Positions 35,445 through 47,359 of a stretch of 64,000 nt of DNA are shown here, in pieces; position 1 is the stretch's first letter, and each line of letters starts with the position of its first letter. Position numbers and translations under genes: made by a program. Source of the stretch: Hippophae tibetana (Eukaryota; Streptophyta; Magnoliopsida; Rosales; Elaeagnaceae); the NCBI GenBank assembly GCA_037013495.1, contig CM072811.1, forward strand, positions 42,973,452 through 43,037,451, in the 5' to 3' direction. Below the pieces are notes generated by a model. That model was given only the letters and a program-made list of their open reading frames with translations, did no database searches and was not told where the DNA came from.

Positions 35445-35750
35445 TTTGTTATTGTTGGGGTGTAATTTTGGAGTTCTTAACTTGGTTCGGTTGGTCCCTT
35501 ATTACTTTGCTGGTTTGTTAAGAAGGTGATTGACTTTACTAATAAGTTCCTTGTTCTGTTAGAAAGGAAGCTAGTTAAGGTCCTTGTCCCTAAGCTATTT
35601 GACCAGTGTGTGGCTATTGTTAGACTTTTTGTTTTGTTTGATTAGGGTCAAGTTTGTCAGGAATCTGTTTGTTGATTCCCTAAAGTTTGTCTGTTGCATG
35701 TGTTTTGTGATTAATGAATACTTTCATTTTCATTTTGATAAAAAAGAGTC
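35445..35750 (+). repeat. possible retroelement 3' tail (LINE- or LTR-like)
   Basis: GC composition rises relative to the surroundings. The segment starts TGTTGGGGTG and ends with TTAATGAATACTTTCATTTTCATTTTGATAAAAAA-type sequence, a form common at the 3' ends of plant LINEs. Weak evidence. Confidence 0.3.
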
Positions 35751-36572
35751 ATATATCGAATTACTATCGTGTCGTTAGACCTTATAAAAAATGTCTTCGT
35801 ATGATCTGGGCCTTTAAATTTTTATCCTCTAATAAGTACTAACTGCTCAAGAAGGAGGAAAAAAAGAGAGTATCCATTGAACTAAAGCATAATAGATACA
35901 TGGAATATGGGATAGCTTTAGTAAATACACAAACTCTCTGGGATGGTTTAGCGGCACACGTGGTTCCAGAAGGCTAGAGAGGAATCATATAAAGGCATTT
36001 TATTGAAAATATATTTTAAATTTATATATATTAAATTCGATAACATGATTTTATTAATTTTACAAAAATATTATAAAATTTTATTTTATAAATTAATAAA
36101 CTTGTAACATTTATTTATTTATTTTAAAATTGGAGTAATATAAGCATATTTTGTTACAAAATGAATTTTGTGACCTTTTTATTAAGTTATTAAATTTATG
36201 TTACACCAAATAATAAATAAGAAATTAAAATATATTTTTATTAAAAATAAAATACTTAAATTACAATTTTTTCCATATTTTAATATAAAGATTGAAATAT
36301 TATATTTACAATAACAAATAATTATCATGAATATTATTTAAAAAAAAAGTAAAAAATAATTATCATAAGTTTACGTAGCCACCACAATTAATAATTAATA
36401 ATTTAAAAAATACTAAAAAATTCAAACACAATTTTTGAGATAGTTGGATCTAATTAGTATGGGAAATTTTTAACACTTTAGAATATTTGTTTAAAGAAGA
36501 AAACTTAACGAAAATGTAATGCAATTTACTCTAAAATAGTTTCTTCGTCTTTTTTTAAATATAAACAGCTTC

Positions 36573-37025
36573 GGTTGGAACAAATATATGAAAAATTATG
36601 TAAGAATAATATTACAGATATATTAAAATATATTGTTTGGGTTGAGTCGCGGATTAGGTTGCTCTTTTTAAGACGTTTCATAGTTTTACTCAAACTTGTA
36701 CAAGCAAACACGGTCTCGTCGTCCTCAGGATAAAACAACCTAAAATCTTTTTTGTTGTCTCAAATCTTCACTGCACTGATGAAGTCGAGAATACTACACC
36801 TCTCAAATATTTATATTGCTCGAAAATATGAGAAAACAATTCTGAATTTTTTCTTTGTTAAGTTGTGTTTTAAAACTGAGGGTTATTGTCCTCTATTTAT
36901 AGTTGAAAAATTATGTGTAACAGTTACATAATTATGAAAATAACGGTCATAAAATAACGAACACATAATTATAAAAATAACGGTAATAAAATAACGGACA
37001 CACATAATTAAATTCATTTCCAACA
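36573..37025 (-). repeat. copia 3' LTR (short form)
   Basis: Shares with the other LTR the GGTTGAGTCGCGGAT, GCAAACAC-GTCTCGTCGTCC and AACTGAGG-TTATTG blocks but is 232 bp shorter, mostly because the ACATAATTAT-GAAAATAAC minisatellite has only 2-3 units. A purine-rich tract (AAGTGAGGGAT on the minus strand, 37026-37036) lies directly upstream and fits the plus-strand primer. Confidence 0.9.
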
Positions 37026-37036
37026 ATCCCTCACTT

Positions 37037-37583
37037 GAATTTTACATAAAAATAGTTTCATCGAGCAATCGATCAATTAAAAGTATAAGATTATGCATAA
37101 GCAAAAAATGTCTATCGACTTGAACTTTTGCATAGTGTTAATGCTTTAGAATATACTAGAATAACTTATAGTTTTGAACTCTATCTCTAACAACATTACA
37201 CACACAACCTTTCCAAGATATAGTTCGAAAAGCCTGTGCTTTACGCCCATGCATGTGTATCCCAATATAGTGAATGCTCTAGTAAATTTTGTCAAAAATT
37301 TACATAGGAAGCAACCACACTTTCACATTCACATAGGTGAGTCTATCAAGAGTACTCCTATAGCTATGTACTTTACTCCACATAGAGTATAGAACCCATT
37401 AAGAGTTTTAATAATTAACTCATCCTTCTCTATCGCTTCAGGACTTCATGCTTCTAACAATATAGAATGGGACTTCATAATAGCATGACTAATCTCATAT
37501 CACTTCATGAATTGTTATTACCCATTGAACTTATTTCTTGGGATCTTCAATCTATAAGTTGTGTTACCATCACAAGTGACTAT
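37037..37583. other. copia internal 3' untranslated stretch
   Basis: Between the RNase H stop and the 3' LTR. No domain is recognised; open frames on the plus strand here look like chance. Confidence 0.5.
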
Positions 37584-38125
37584 TCATTCTAAGGGCATCA
37601 GTCTCATTCCTTTTGAGGTTTTGAAAACCTTCTCTCTTGTTAATTCTTTCATCAAAGGATCAACTAAATTTTCATCAAGACGTACATGATCCACTCTTAC
37701 AACTCCTATAGAGAGAAACTCTCTAACAGTACTGTGTATCTGTTGTCTCTTGCCATTGTAATAACGGTTCTGAATTTTTGCAATAGCCATGGTACTATTG
37801 CAGTGGATCAGGACAACTAGTATCGGTCTTTCCCATAAAAGGATATCAGCTAAAAGACTTATTAACCAGTCTGCTTCTTCACTAGCAGTAGCTAGTGCTA
37901 TCATTTCAGACTCCATCGTAGATTGAGCCAATATTGTCTGTTTCTTAGACTTCCAAGAAAAAACTCCACCAGTTATGCTAAATATATAGCCGCTAGTAGC
38001 TTTAGAGTCTTCTGATAAAGTGTTCCAATCAGCATCGTTGTATCCTTCTAAAAAAGTAGGAAACTTCTTATAATGTATTCCAAGGTTCATAGTTCTCTTA
38101 AGGTATCTTATGACCCTTTCAATAG
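37584..38125 (-). pseudogene. copia RNase H
   Basis: Open from 38090: GYNDADWNTLSEDSKATSGY, GGVFSWKSKKQTILAQSTME and ALATASEEADWL blocks, then CNSTMAIAK and a degenerate H-x-RE-x-x-S motif, ending KTSKGMRLMPLE. This is the usual copia C-terminus. The catalytic-type Asp/Glu residues (GYNDAD, STMESE) are retained. Confidence 0.85.
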
Positions 38126-38129
38126 CATT

Positions 38130-38855
38130 CTAATGCTCTATACTAGGTCTACTGGTAAACCTACATAGTAATCCCACAACATAAGCTATGTCTGGTCTAG
38201 TGCAATCAATAGCATAACGTAAGCTACCAATGATACTCGTATACTCAGTTTGTCTAACACCGTATTCGGTGTTCTTAAACAACTTTACACTAGGATCATA
38301 AGGAGTACATACAGGTTTATAGTTAAAGTAATTATATTTCTTTAAGATCTTTTCAATGTATTGAGATTGATCAAGAGAAATTCCTTTTTCAGACCTAGTA
38401 ATCTTCATATCAAGGATTACACTCGCTTCTCCAAGGTCTTTCATATCAAAGTTAGCACACAACAAAATTTTCACATTAACATGAATATTTAACCCAAAAA
38501 TAATCATGTCATCCACATATAAACATATATTAGTGCAAATGTCTTTTTCTGATTTATAATAAATGCATTTGTCAGTTTCATTCATTTTGAATTCATGTGG
38601 GATATCTAGATTATCAAATTTTTTATGGCATTGTTTAGGTGCTTATTTTAAACCATAAAGAGATTTATCTAGTTTACAAACTTTATTTTTCTTGATCTGG
38701 GACAATAAATCCCTCAGGTTAGTCTAGATAAATTTCTTCTTCTCAATCATCATTAAAGAAGGCAATTTAAACATCCATTTGGTGCACTACTAAATCATGG
38801 ATAGAACCATGAGAGAAAAGTACACGTATGAAAGTTATTCATGTGATTGGGGAAA
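38130..38855 (-). pseudogene. copia reverse transcriptase, central and C-terminal part
   Basis: After the solo LTR the RT continues with VHQMDV, EEEIYLD-PEGFIVPDQ, VCKLDKSLYGLK-APKQC (stops inside), then an open stretch from 38585 with the active-site box YVDDMIIFG (about 38525-38500), the DMKDLGEASVILDMKI block and GSLRYAIDCTRPDIAYVVG. The catalytic DD pair is present. The decisive damage is the LTR insertion and upstream stops. Confidence 0.88.
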
Positions 38856-38860
38856 GGTAT

Positions 38861-40875
38861 TGATAACTGTATTTTATACAGTGATTTGCGTCTATTTTAT
38901 TAATTATAATTGCTAGTTCTTTACATTTTTAGTTCATTTTTAATTAATTAAATTAATATTTAGTATTAGTTTTTAATAAATATATTTTCAAGTAAATTAA
39001 TAAATTTTAATAAAAAAGGGACTTAATTGCAATTATAAAAAGCTTAAAATTTAATTTGCAATTAAAAATGGGTGAAATTGCAAATATCAAAATATTAGAA
39101 ATTAATTTGAATTAAATTTGTGGGTAAAAACGCAATTAACAAAAGTTGAATTTTTGTACAGGATAAGAGCCACTCACGACATTCACAACGCCCAACACAC
39201 ACCGTTCGATCATCCAATCAACGGTCAAGATTGAGCGTGTGTAATCCAGACACGACAAAAGCAACTACACCCGGTATTCCCGAAGCACCCAACCGACACG
39301 AGTGGGGCCCACGTTTCGACTGCCCAGATTTTCTCCCGAGGTGCATCGCTGACCGTTGGATCTGTTGAACGATCTAGATTTAAAACGTGTGGAAGCAAGC
39401 TATCGCACACCGAGCAGCTCGCCTACACTCTCGTGCGATGCAGTTCATCCAAGCAGCGTGCACCCTCACGTTTCACCGAATAAGAAGCAGCCATGTGTCT
39501 CCTCAATCTTCTAGTCAATCACATGATGACACATGGCATGTATTTGGTAAAATAAAAATGCAGAAACAGCGCCCACTTACCAGCAGTTAACGCATCACCA
39601 TGTGTCGAAGCCAGCTGTCGCACACTTCTAGCACGATGAAATCTTGTGCAATGCAGTCCAGTTATTCTCCATGGGCCCGTTCTTCCCACTGAATGAAAGG
39701 TTGCCATGTGTCTCTTTAAATCTTGCAGCCAATTAAATGATGACATGTGGCATGCGTAAAAGGAAAAAAAATCAGAAAAGCACAGAACCGTTTTCACGCA
39801 TGTTGTTTATTTTAATTCTCCCCATGTATTTTTTGTCCCCCAATACATGTATTTTGATAAAAAAAATAGTTGGAGAGGGGGGATATATTTTGTACTCGAG
39901 AAAAAAATGAGAGTTTTCAGTTTGTTTGTTTTTGGTAGCTTTTAGTTTTACATTTTTTCTGTCTCTTCAAGTTTTCTTTTGTTTTCCTCTCTACGTGTTT
40001 TCTACAACACAGAATGTTTATTTGACAATTTTTGTGTTGTATTTTCTTAGGAAAATATAGAGAAAGAAGACAACGAAGAAGAAGGAAAGGGAAGACATTT
40101 ATTTTTCATTGAGGAATCGTGAAAGAGTTTCTCCTAATCTATTTTCTTTTAATTTTTATTTCTCTAAAATGCTTTATTATTGTGGTGTTGTAATTTTAAT
40201 TTCTGCTATGAACTAATTTATTTGTTCTAGGGTTGCAGTGTAGCTTAAATTATGAAACTTGAATTAATTATTTTTGAATGATTTATGGAACTGTTTTAAG
40301 TTGTTTATTTTATCTGTGTTTAATGCTTTTAATTATCATAAGATTAATTAATTGATCTGTGACACTTAAATAAACTTGGAAAATGCATTTTTGTGTGTTG
40401 CTCGTGATAAAATAACATATATATATATAAGGGATAGGAATATACTCTTATTGTATGTGTAACTTCTTGAGAACTTAGAACTTAATAAATCTGGTTGAAT
40501 TTAATTCTCATAGGAATATAGTGAATTATTTTAGCGAGATGTGTCTGTATGGAGCTCGGAAGAGATATATGGATAAATTAGGAGTCTTGGTTAACAACTT
40601 AAAATATAAGAACATAAATCAAGAGAAAATAAAATGTTCAAGTGGATTAATTTGGTGAAAGTGCAATCCTAAAATTTTCTTACAAACTGTTAAAAAAATT
40701 AGTTAAGTCAAACTGCATCAAATTATTGATTGTTTGGATAAAATCAAGTTTAAATAATTTTAGTAATTAACGAAAGCTAGTAACAAATCTCTGTGGGAAC
40801 GATATTTTACTTATCATATTATTACTTGCGATCGTGTATACTTGCACGATTTTATGTTATTCAAAAGAGACAACA
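38861..40875. mobile_element. solo LTR (gypsy-type) nested in the copia RT, 2015 bp
   Basis: It starts TGATAACTG and ends GACAACA, flanked by a perfect 5-bp duplication GGTAT (38856-38860 and 40876-40880) that falls inside the copia RT frame. The last 90 bp include GTGGGAACGATATTTTACTT and ACTTGCGATCGTGTATACTTGCACG, a pattern common near the 3' end of plant Athila/Tat-class gypsy LTRs. No internal genes. The GC-richer part at 39170-39790 contains an approximately 210-bp direct duplication. Confidence 0.9.
39380..39795. repeat. approximately 210-bp tandem duplication in the solo LTR
   Basis: Two diverged units share AGC-AGC/AGCTGTCGCACAC, GTGCGATGCAGT/GTGCAATGCAGT and GCCATGTGTCTC...GATGACA-GTGGCATG blocks, offset by roughly 210 bp. 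The unit holds the GC-rich core of the LTR. Confidence 0.7.
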
Positions 40876-40880
40876 GGTAT

Positions 40881-41060
40881 CAAGGAAATCTACATTTTCT
40901 ATTTGCCTATACCCTTTGACTACAAGACGAGCTTTGTACTTTTCAATAGTACCATCAGGTTTAAATTTCTTCTTTAGTATCCATTTAAATCCTATGGTTT
41001 TGCAACTAGGAGGTAAGTCAACTAAATGCCAAGTTCTATTATACTCATGAGAGTTTATTT
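40881..41060 (-). pseudogene. copia reverse transcriptase, N-terminal piece
   Basis: NRTWHLVDLPPSCKTIGFKW and the FKPDGTIEKYKARLVVKGY block are readable on the minus strand, ending at the GGTAT duplication of the inserted solo LTR. The domain continues at 38855 and below. Confidence 0.8.
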
Positions 41061-41199
41061 CATCATTTATGGCTTCTTCCCATAAGTTAGCATCTAAAGA
41101 AGATAAGATTTTTTTGAAGAGTTTGAGGATCTTCTTCTAAGGTATAAGCATAAAAATCAGACCCAAAGTCCTTAAGGGTTCAAACTTGTTTACTTCTCC

Positions 41200-42160
41200 T
41201 AATTTCAGTGTTTAATTCTTCATTTTGTTTATTAGTTCTAGTTATGGGTAAACAACTAGAAGACGAGCCCCCACTATTCTTCAATTTAAATGGAAACATA
41301 TGTTCACAGTAGTCAACATTATTTGATTCTATAACTATGATCACTTAAGTCATAGAATTTATAAGCTTTACTATTCACAACATATACTATGAATACACAT
41401 TCGTATGTTCTACTAGTAAGTTTATTTCTTTTAAGGATCAGGGGTCCTAACATAACTAAACAACCTCAAGTTTTAAAATAAGTTAAGTTTCTTATTTTTT
41501 TAAAATTTCAGATAGTGAAATTTTACTAGTAGATTTAGGCACTTTATTTAACACATAGAAAATAGTTAATAAAATTTCCTCCCACCAATGGGAAGTAGCA
41601 CCAGAGTTTAATAAAATTGCAATAACTGATTCATCAAAAGTTCCAATTTTTTTTGTTCAACTTTACCATTCATTTTCAGGAGAATCAGGTGCAATTTTTT
41701 CATGTATGATTCCATGAGTTTTAAAAAAAACATTGAAAATATTGGAAGCATATTCAGTGCCTTTATCACTTAGAAATATTTTTATTTTCCTATTAAGTTG
41801 ATTTTAAATTTAAGTCATAACTATTTTAAACATGTCAAATGCTTCACTTTTATTTTTCATTAGATATACATAAGTATAATCTGAATAGTCATCAATAGAA
41901 GTTATAAAATAGAGTTTTCCATTTCTTGTTAAATTTCCATCAAGTTAGCATATGATAGAGTGTATTAAGTCTAAAGGTTCAGATTCTCTATCTACTGACA
42001 TATGTGAAGTTTCGGTTATTTTAGCTTGACTACAAAAGTCACATTTTTCAAAATCATTTAAAAATAGTTTAGGAATTAGTTCTAAGGTAATCATGTTCTT
42101 GATTATGTGTTTATTAACATGACAAAGTCTAGCATACCAAATATTAAAAGAACTCAACAT
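41200..42160 (-). pseudogene. copia pre-integrase and integrase
   Basis: The HHCC-type region (LCHVNKHIIKN, then CDFCSQAKIT; 41945-42160) is followed by the integrase core: YFITSIDDYSDYTYVYLM near 41900, SDKGTEY near 41760, and a short APDSPENEW-type motif near 41690. Several stops and a frame change follow. The linker before RT extends to about 41060. Confidence 0.75.
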
Positions 42161-42177
42161 TCAATTTAAACATGCCA

Positions 42178-42489
42178 TTAGTGGCGTACTCTTTCCCAAC
42201 AAAAAATATTATTTTTAGTTCTTATATATAAACCAGTCCTTATAGTTTGAGTAAACCCAACTTTGTAAAGAAGATATCCCGAAACTAAGTTATTTCTCAT
42301 TTCTGGAGTATGCAGGACATCTTTCAAGATGATAGTTTTTCCAGAGGTAAACTTCAATTCCACCTCACTAGTTCCAACAAATTTAGTAGAGTGGGAGTCG
42401 CCTAACAACACTTTCTTATCCTCAGACTCAAAGTAGGACTTGAACATGTCTCGATTATAGAAAACATGGCGAGAAGCACCAGTGTCCAC
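42178..42489 (-). pseudogene. copia aspartic protease
   Basis: Open frame beginning MDTGASRHVFYNRDMF, with the catalytic D-T-G-A motif intact, followed by the VLLGDSHSTKFVG and LKDVLHTPEMRNNLVS blocks typical of copia protease and its C-terminal border. It ends shortly before the pre-integrase zinc region. Confidence 0.85.
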
Positions 42490-42579
42490 CCATCATCCCT
42501 CAAATCCACCAACAAAATTGATTTTAGATATCATAGCAATAAGTTGATCTTCGGTAAGGTTCACCTGCATGGCAGGACG

Positions 42580-43290
42580 ATTCCTGTTCCGGCAATTCCT
42601 AGCCAAGTGGCCAAGTCTATTACAATTATAACACATGAATGTGTTATCTCTTGGGGTGTTAAGGTCCATTCTAGGGAGGAGAGTTTTTGTTTCTATTTTG
42701 GTGGTTACGGTTTTGGTTATTATTACGATTCTAAGTTTTCATATTTCTTCCTTTAGGTTTTAGAACTACATAGGAGGACTTCTTATTGGTATTGTTGTTT
42801 GAGATACTGAGTACTTCATCTATTTGATCTTGTTTTCGGGCTTTTTCTTTTATTCTTAGATGGGTTATAAGACTTTCTAAAGAAAATTCCTTAGTTTTAT
42901 GTTTAAATGTATTCTTAAAATCTTTCCAAGCAGGGAGTAATTTATCTATAATAACAGCTACTTGAAATTGTTCATCTAAAGTCATACATTCAAAAGTTAT
43001 TTTGTGTGCTATCTTCTACAGTTTGTGTGATTGAGCTTCCACAAAGTTGCCATCAATCATTTGGTACTTCATATATCTACTGACATCATACTTATTAGTT
43101 CCAACTTCTTCAATGTCATACTTCTTTTGAAGTGCATCTCAAATTTCCTTTAGCAAACTTATCAAAATTATAATAGTCATACAAGTCATTAGCTAATCCA
43201 TTAAGAATAAAAAAATTGCATAGAAAATAATTTTCTATCCAGGTGTTTAAATCCTTTATTGTAGCTTCAGTATGAGAATTAGACAGTGTT
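42580..43290 (-). pseudogene. copia gag with zinc knuckle
   Basis: On the minus strand: NFFILNGLANDLYDYYN-like start, MTLDEQFQVAVIIDKLLPAW (open from 42985) and a basic linker with KKSSYVVLKPKGR, ending with an intact CX2CX4HX4C knuckle, CYNCNRLGHLARNC (about 42590-42632). Gag binds the RNA and forms the particle. Stops separate the N-terminal part and the knuckle frame. Confidence 0.8.
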
Positions 43291-43382
43291 GGTTTTTCAA
43301 TAATAAGAACAAAAACGAAATTTTACATGGTTAAGAAAAATAACATTTCAGTAAACACGACATATAGAAATCGTCTTAAAAT

Positions 43383-44067
43383 TGTTGGAACAAATATGTT
43401 AAAACTATTTAAGAACAATATTACTGATATACTGAAATATACTGCTTGGGTTGAGTCGCGGATGAAGTCCTTCTCTTTAAGATGTTTCATGGCTCTACCC
43501 AAACTTATGCAAGCAAACACAGTCTCGTCGTCCCCATGATAAAATAGCCCAAAATCTTTTTTTTATCTCGGATCTTCACTGCACTAATAAAGTCTGGAAT
43601 ACTACATCTCTCAAATATTTATGTTGCTCGAAAATCTAAGAAAATAATTCTGAATTTTTTCTGTGTAAGTTGTGTTTTAAAACTGAGGATTATTGCCCTC
43701 TATTTATAGTTGAAAAATTATGTGTAACAGTTACATAATTATGAAAATAACGGACACATAATTATGAAAATAATAGTCATAAAATAACGGACACATAATT
43801 ATAAAAATAATAGTCATAAAATAACAGTCAAATAATTATGAAAATAACGTTCATAAAATAACAACCACATAATTATGAAAATAAATGGTCATAAAATAAA
43901 GACCACATAATTATGAAAATAATTGTCATAAAATAAGGACCACATAATTATAAAAATAACGATCATAAAATAACAGCCACATAATTATAAAAATAACACC
44001 CACATAATTATAAAATAATAGTCATAAAAATAATAAAAATATTTTTTATTTAAATTCATTTCCAACA
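43383..44067 (-). repeat. copia 5' LTR (expanded form)
   Basis: Outer end TGTTGGAAATGAATTT on the minus strand at 44067, inner end TTCCAACA at 43383. Same landmark blocks as the left LTR. Contains the expanded minisatellite at 43733-44030. No plain TGGTATCAGAGC primer site follows on the inner side; the primer was not identified. Confidence 0.9.
43733..44030. repeat. minisatellite in the 5' LTR, about 36-40 bp period
   Basis: About eight degenerate units of the form ACATAATTATGAAAATAA followed by CGGTCATAAAATAACG. The 3' LTR has two to three units, so the array changed length in one LTR after insertion, or by template switching at insertion. Confidence 0.8.
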
Positions 44068-44249
44068 GCTTCTTCTTTTACTTTTAAAGAGTTGTGAATT
44101 GTGATTACTCATGTAGAATAATGAGGTCTCTGAATCTTACTTTACTTTTTAAAAAGTCTCAAATCAGAGTCACATTTTTAAAGTAAAAATAAATAAATAA
44201 TTAAGAAGTATTGAAACATGCTAGTTATGATAAAAAAGAATTAGCAATT

Positions 44250-44605
44250 TTTTTCTAAATTATATCATTGATTCTTAATCTTTAATTAAATTTACACATA
44301 AGATCGTAAATTTTTAAAATGTATAATTTCGTTCTTAATATTTTAAACTTCACAAATAAATCTCTAAATTTTTAAATTATACGATTTAGTTCCCAAATTT
44401 TTATAATTTTACATATAGGTCTTATAATTTTGATCACAAATATATATTTTCGAAGTCAAACTACAAACTATATGTAAATTTTTAAAAATTTGAGAACATA
44501 TGTGCGAAGTTTTAAAAATTTAAGAATTAAATTGTAAGATTTAAAAATTTATGAACTTTCTTGTGAATTTGCTTAATATTTAGGACTTAAACCCTTTTTT
44601 TAATG
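44250..44605. repeat. imperfect palindrome (foldback MITE)
   Basis: ATCGTAAATTTTTAAAATGTATAATT and TTCTTAATATTTTAAACTTCACA at the left recur inverted at the right (GTTCATAAATTTTTAAATC, TTAAGAATTAAATTGTAAG, GCGAAGTTTTAAAAATT). The centre lies near 44430. The repeats are diverged, so this is an old MITE. No coding content. Confidence 0.6.
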
Positions 44606-44839
44606 TGATTCAAATAGGAAAACATGTGAATCTTACTATTAAATTATGAAAATATTAAAGGCTTATTTTATAATCGATTTTATTTTCAAGTTCAAATTGA
44701 GTTGGAACTCAATTTTATTTTTATACATAATTTTTATTGTTTTTGAAACTTAAAAAAAGGGGTTTTGAAACCCAAATTTCAAGTTCACTTTCATTTTTAC
44801 ACATATTTTTGTTTTCATTTAGAATATAGAAATAGAACT

Positions 44840-45228
44840 TGTTAGGAAAATTGCTAGTATGTTAAGGTTTTTAGAGAAATCCCGAAATTGTTTCCTCTCT
44901 TATTGATATTGAATGGTATATATAAATACATAAAATGGTAAGTGTCACTATTACAATGGTGGGTGCTTTGTTTGAGATGTGTCAGAGGAGACCCTATATG
45001 ATAAGACTACAAACAATTGACATGTTACTACTACCATGTTGTTTCTACTTAGGTCAGGTTTTGTTTATTAGGTATTGTTCATCGAGTTTTCTAATCAAAA
45101 CTGCATTGATTGCATTTAAGGACAAGTCATTATATACAAAATGTTAAACAACAAAATCACATTCATCATATGAACATGTTCCTTAGGTTGCTAAGGTCGC
45201 GTACCTACTACCAGGATAATACCAAACA
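44840..45228 (+). repeat. left LTR of the pol-less element
   Basis: Starts TGTTAGGAAAATTGC and ends ACCAAACA. Contains GGTATATATAAATAC (TATA-like) at about 44915-44930. Confidence 0.65.
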
Positions 45229-45329
45229 TTAATTCCATTATTCTCTTAATTTTGAGGAATTAAGGGAATATTCATGAATCAAGTAAGCCCTTCAACTTAT
45301 CCAAACAAGATAACTCTTCTAACATATGT

Positions 45330-46980
45330 ATGGATCCCCTATGTAAAACAGACAATCCTTCTGTTGAATGGTGGGTAATTCATTCTATAACATTAAAACT
45401 TAGACTCAAATATGAATTTCCAAGAATAATAGTCTATGCATTGAATATATTTGACATTAGCCCAGCCCAAGTGAACCTAGCTAATGGCAAACATTACTAC
45501 ACCTCTTTATTGTCGTAGGGGAACACTACGTGGACCTTATGGACAAGGAGGTTCCATGTATATATAGCCTTTGAGAAAAATGGCCTTGATGAATTAAAGG
45601 CATACATCTAAGCCTTTGTTGGTCATGTGTTGATACTGAAACTCCCCGATAGTGTGTCGAGTTGGAAAAACAAGTATTTTTATATTATGGGTGACATATG
45701 GGGTGACGAGGCGAAGTTTCAAGCTCATCATACTTGGAATGATAATTTAAAAATACTCTAACCTTGTGTTAGCAAGCTCCCAAATAGTTTAAGACTTGAG
45801 TTCATTTATTTTTATAGGTGTGGATTATATAGAAGTTGATTTTGAAGATCTGATCGATGCTTAGTGCTTGTGACCTATAGCCCATAATGCTAAGGACTAG
45901 TCAAAATATCTCACCTCTACGGACTAAATATTCAGTTCTCTAGATGATGAATCTATTGAAATTCCTCCTCTAACCCTAATTGATATGTCAAATATTCTTA
46001 GTTCCACCCTCCTGTCATCTCTTGTTGCAACCTCAAAGAAGAGGGAAATAGGTTTCCCACTCCATAAGTCAAAACCATGGGCCTTAACGACATTGAATTT
46101 GATGAAGCCATTTTGAAGGATGTCGTGGTGCTAAAAACTCCCATAACATATATTGACAAGGGGATTTTCGGGCCTCTTAAGTTGATGAAAGACCTCCAGT
46201 CATTTTGAAAGTGATGCTAAATAGGCCAGGGTCATGTAAGTTCGTAAATAGGAATGGGTCTCCTACATGGAGATGATGGCTAATCATCTCTTAGAGGTAA
46301 GATCACACATAAGTTTACACTTCGTTACTTCACTTTTCTAGGTACTTTATTTCTTCATTTTGATATTTTCTAACACATGTATTTTGTTAGGTTCTAGCAT
46401 TGGCTAGAGATGATGAGCTCTCCCTCAGGATGTACAAATGCAAGAAACATGACGATCACTTACAAATAGCGAGGTATGGAAAGGATTTAAAGGTATTTAG
46501 CCTACTATTTGACTTGATTAAGACCTCAAAAGCAGCTTGAAAATGCAGCCCAAGAAGCTGAACCTAGTTATGCCTTATTACATCTAGATATGGGCTTTTC
46601 AAAGTAATAGGGTAAAGCAATTCCTACAAATATTTCGATTCTCAAACCTTGTTTAGAGGAATTGACCCCAAGAGGTAGTACTGGACGATAGGTCGAGGAT
46701 TCCATCCAGTATATATCTTTGGAATTCACTTTATAATAATTAATTGGTAGCGCAGTTGTGAATACTTGGTGTAATAAAAACGAGGTATTGTTTCTCATAT
46801 ACCCTAAACACCTTTTCAATAGCAAAAGAGCTCGTAAGGAATTGCCTTCTATAAGGGTAAAGGTAAACCAAGGACTTGTATTCCCCTCCCCTAAAATGAT
46901 GAATTTGTGGACTACTACGTATACATCACTTCTAACAATAAAGTAATGGGAAAAACTGACGGGGGGGTGTTTTCGATGTA
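45330..46980 (+). pseudogene. gag-like remnant of the pol-less LTR element
   Basis: A broken reading frame from ATG 45330 gives a region resembling the plant gypsy gag/transposon-like domain: WTRRF near 45545, AFEKNGLDELKAY near 45570, LPDSVSSWKNKYFYIMGDIW near 45640-45700, then HHTWND. Further on, an FMM-ARDDEL-like stretch (46390-46420) and an apparent intron-like break (46290-46390). The longest open pieces are under 70 codons. Confidence 0.45.
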
Positions 46981-47359
46981 AGTACTCTTTCACGTCTTTG
47001 CATCGTTTACAATGATTTTTTTAACTCAAATCTTTGTGTTCTTTATCATGCAATTCTTATGAATCAAGAGTTGTTTGGGTTCAAGGCCTATTATGAAGCT
47101 ATTGAATAAAATTTGAAAGATGTGGGCAATGATCTGATCAAGAAGATAAACACAAAGAGGAGAGGGGTGATCTCCATAGATTAGCTAAGTATTGAAAACA
47201 AATTTTTTTGAAGAATGGTAATCGCAAAACACCTATTTCTAAGAGTAATAACTGGCATCCACACCTATGAATATAAGATGTAATTATTAGGACTATTTGC
47301 ATTAATTTTTTGTTTCCTTTTTGCACTTTATAATTCAATGTAGCATTTCTTTTTGTAAC

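Larger units (their letters stand above)
36573..44067 (-). mobile_element. Ty1/copia LTR retrotransposon, complete but dead
   Basis: Two related LTRs (36573-37025 and 43383-44067) enclose, in minus-strand order, gag, zinc knuckle, protease, pre-integrase, integrase, RT and RNase H, the copia gene order. The outer flanks carry a perfect 5-bp duplication, GCTTC (36568-36572 and 44068-44072). The LTR termini are TGTTGGAA/TTCCAACA, with the inner T of the left copy changed to G. The RT region is split by a 2015-bp solo LTR. Stops and frameshifts occur in gag-pol. Confidence 0.92.

Noticed and set aside
39225..39797. Several ORFs of 60-90 codons
   Set aside because: They fall in the GC-rich part of the solo LTR, where stop codons are rarer; overlapping on both strands without homology.
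43733..44030. Regularly spaced repeats that at first look like a CRISPR array
   Set aside because: Units and spacers are both degenerate copies of one AT-rich minisatellite inside a copia LTR of a plant genome.
46568..46993. 141-codon minus-strand ORF
   Set aside because: It lies opposite the decayed plus-strand gag-like region of the pol-less LTR element; no domain and no splice context, so treated as an antisense shadow.
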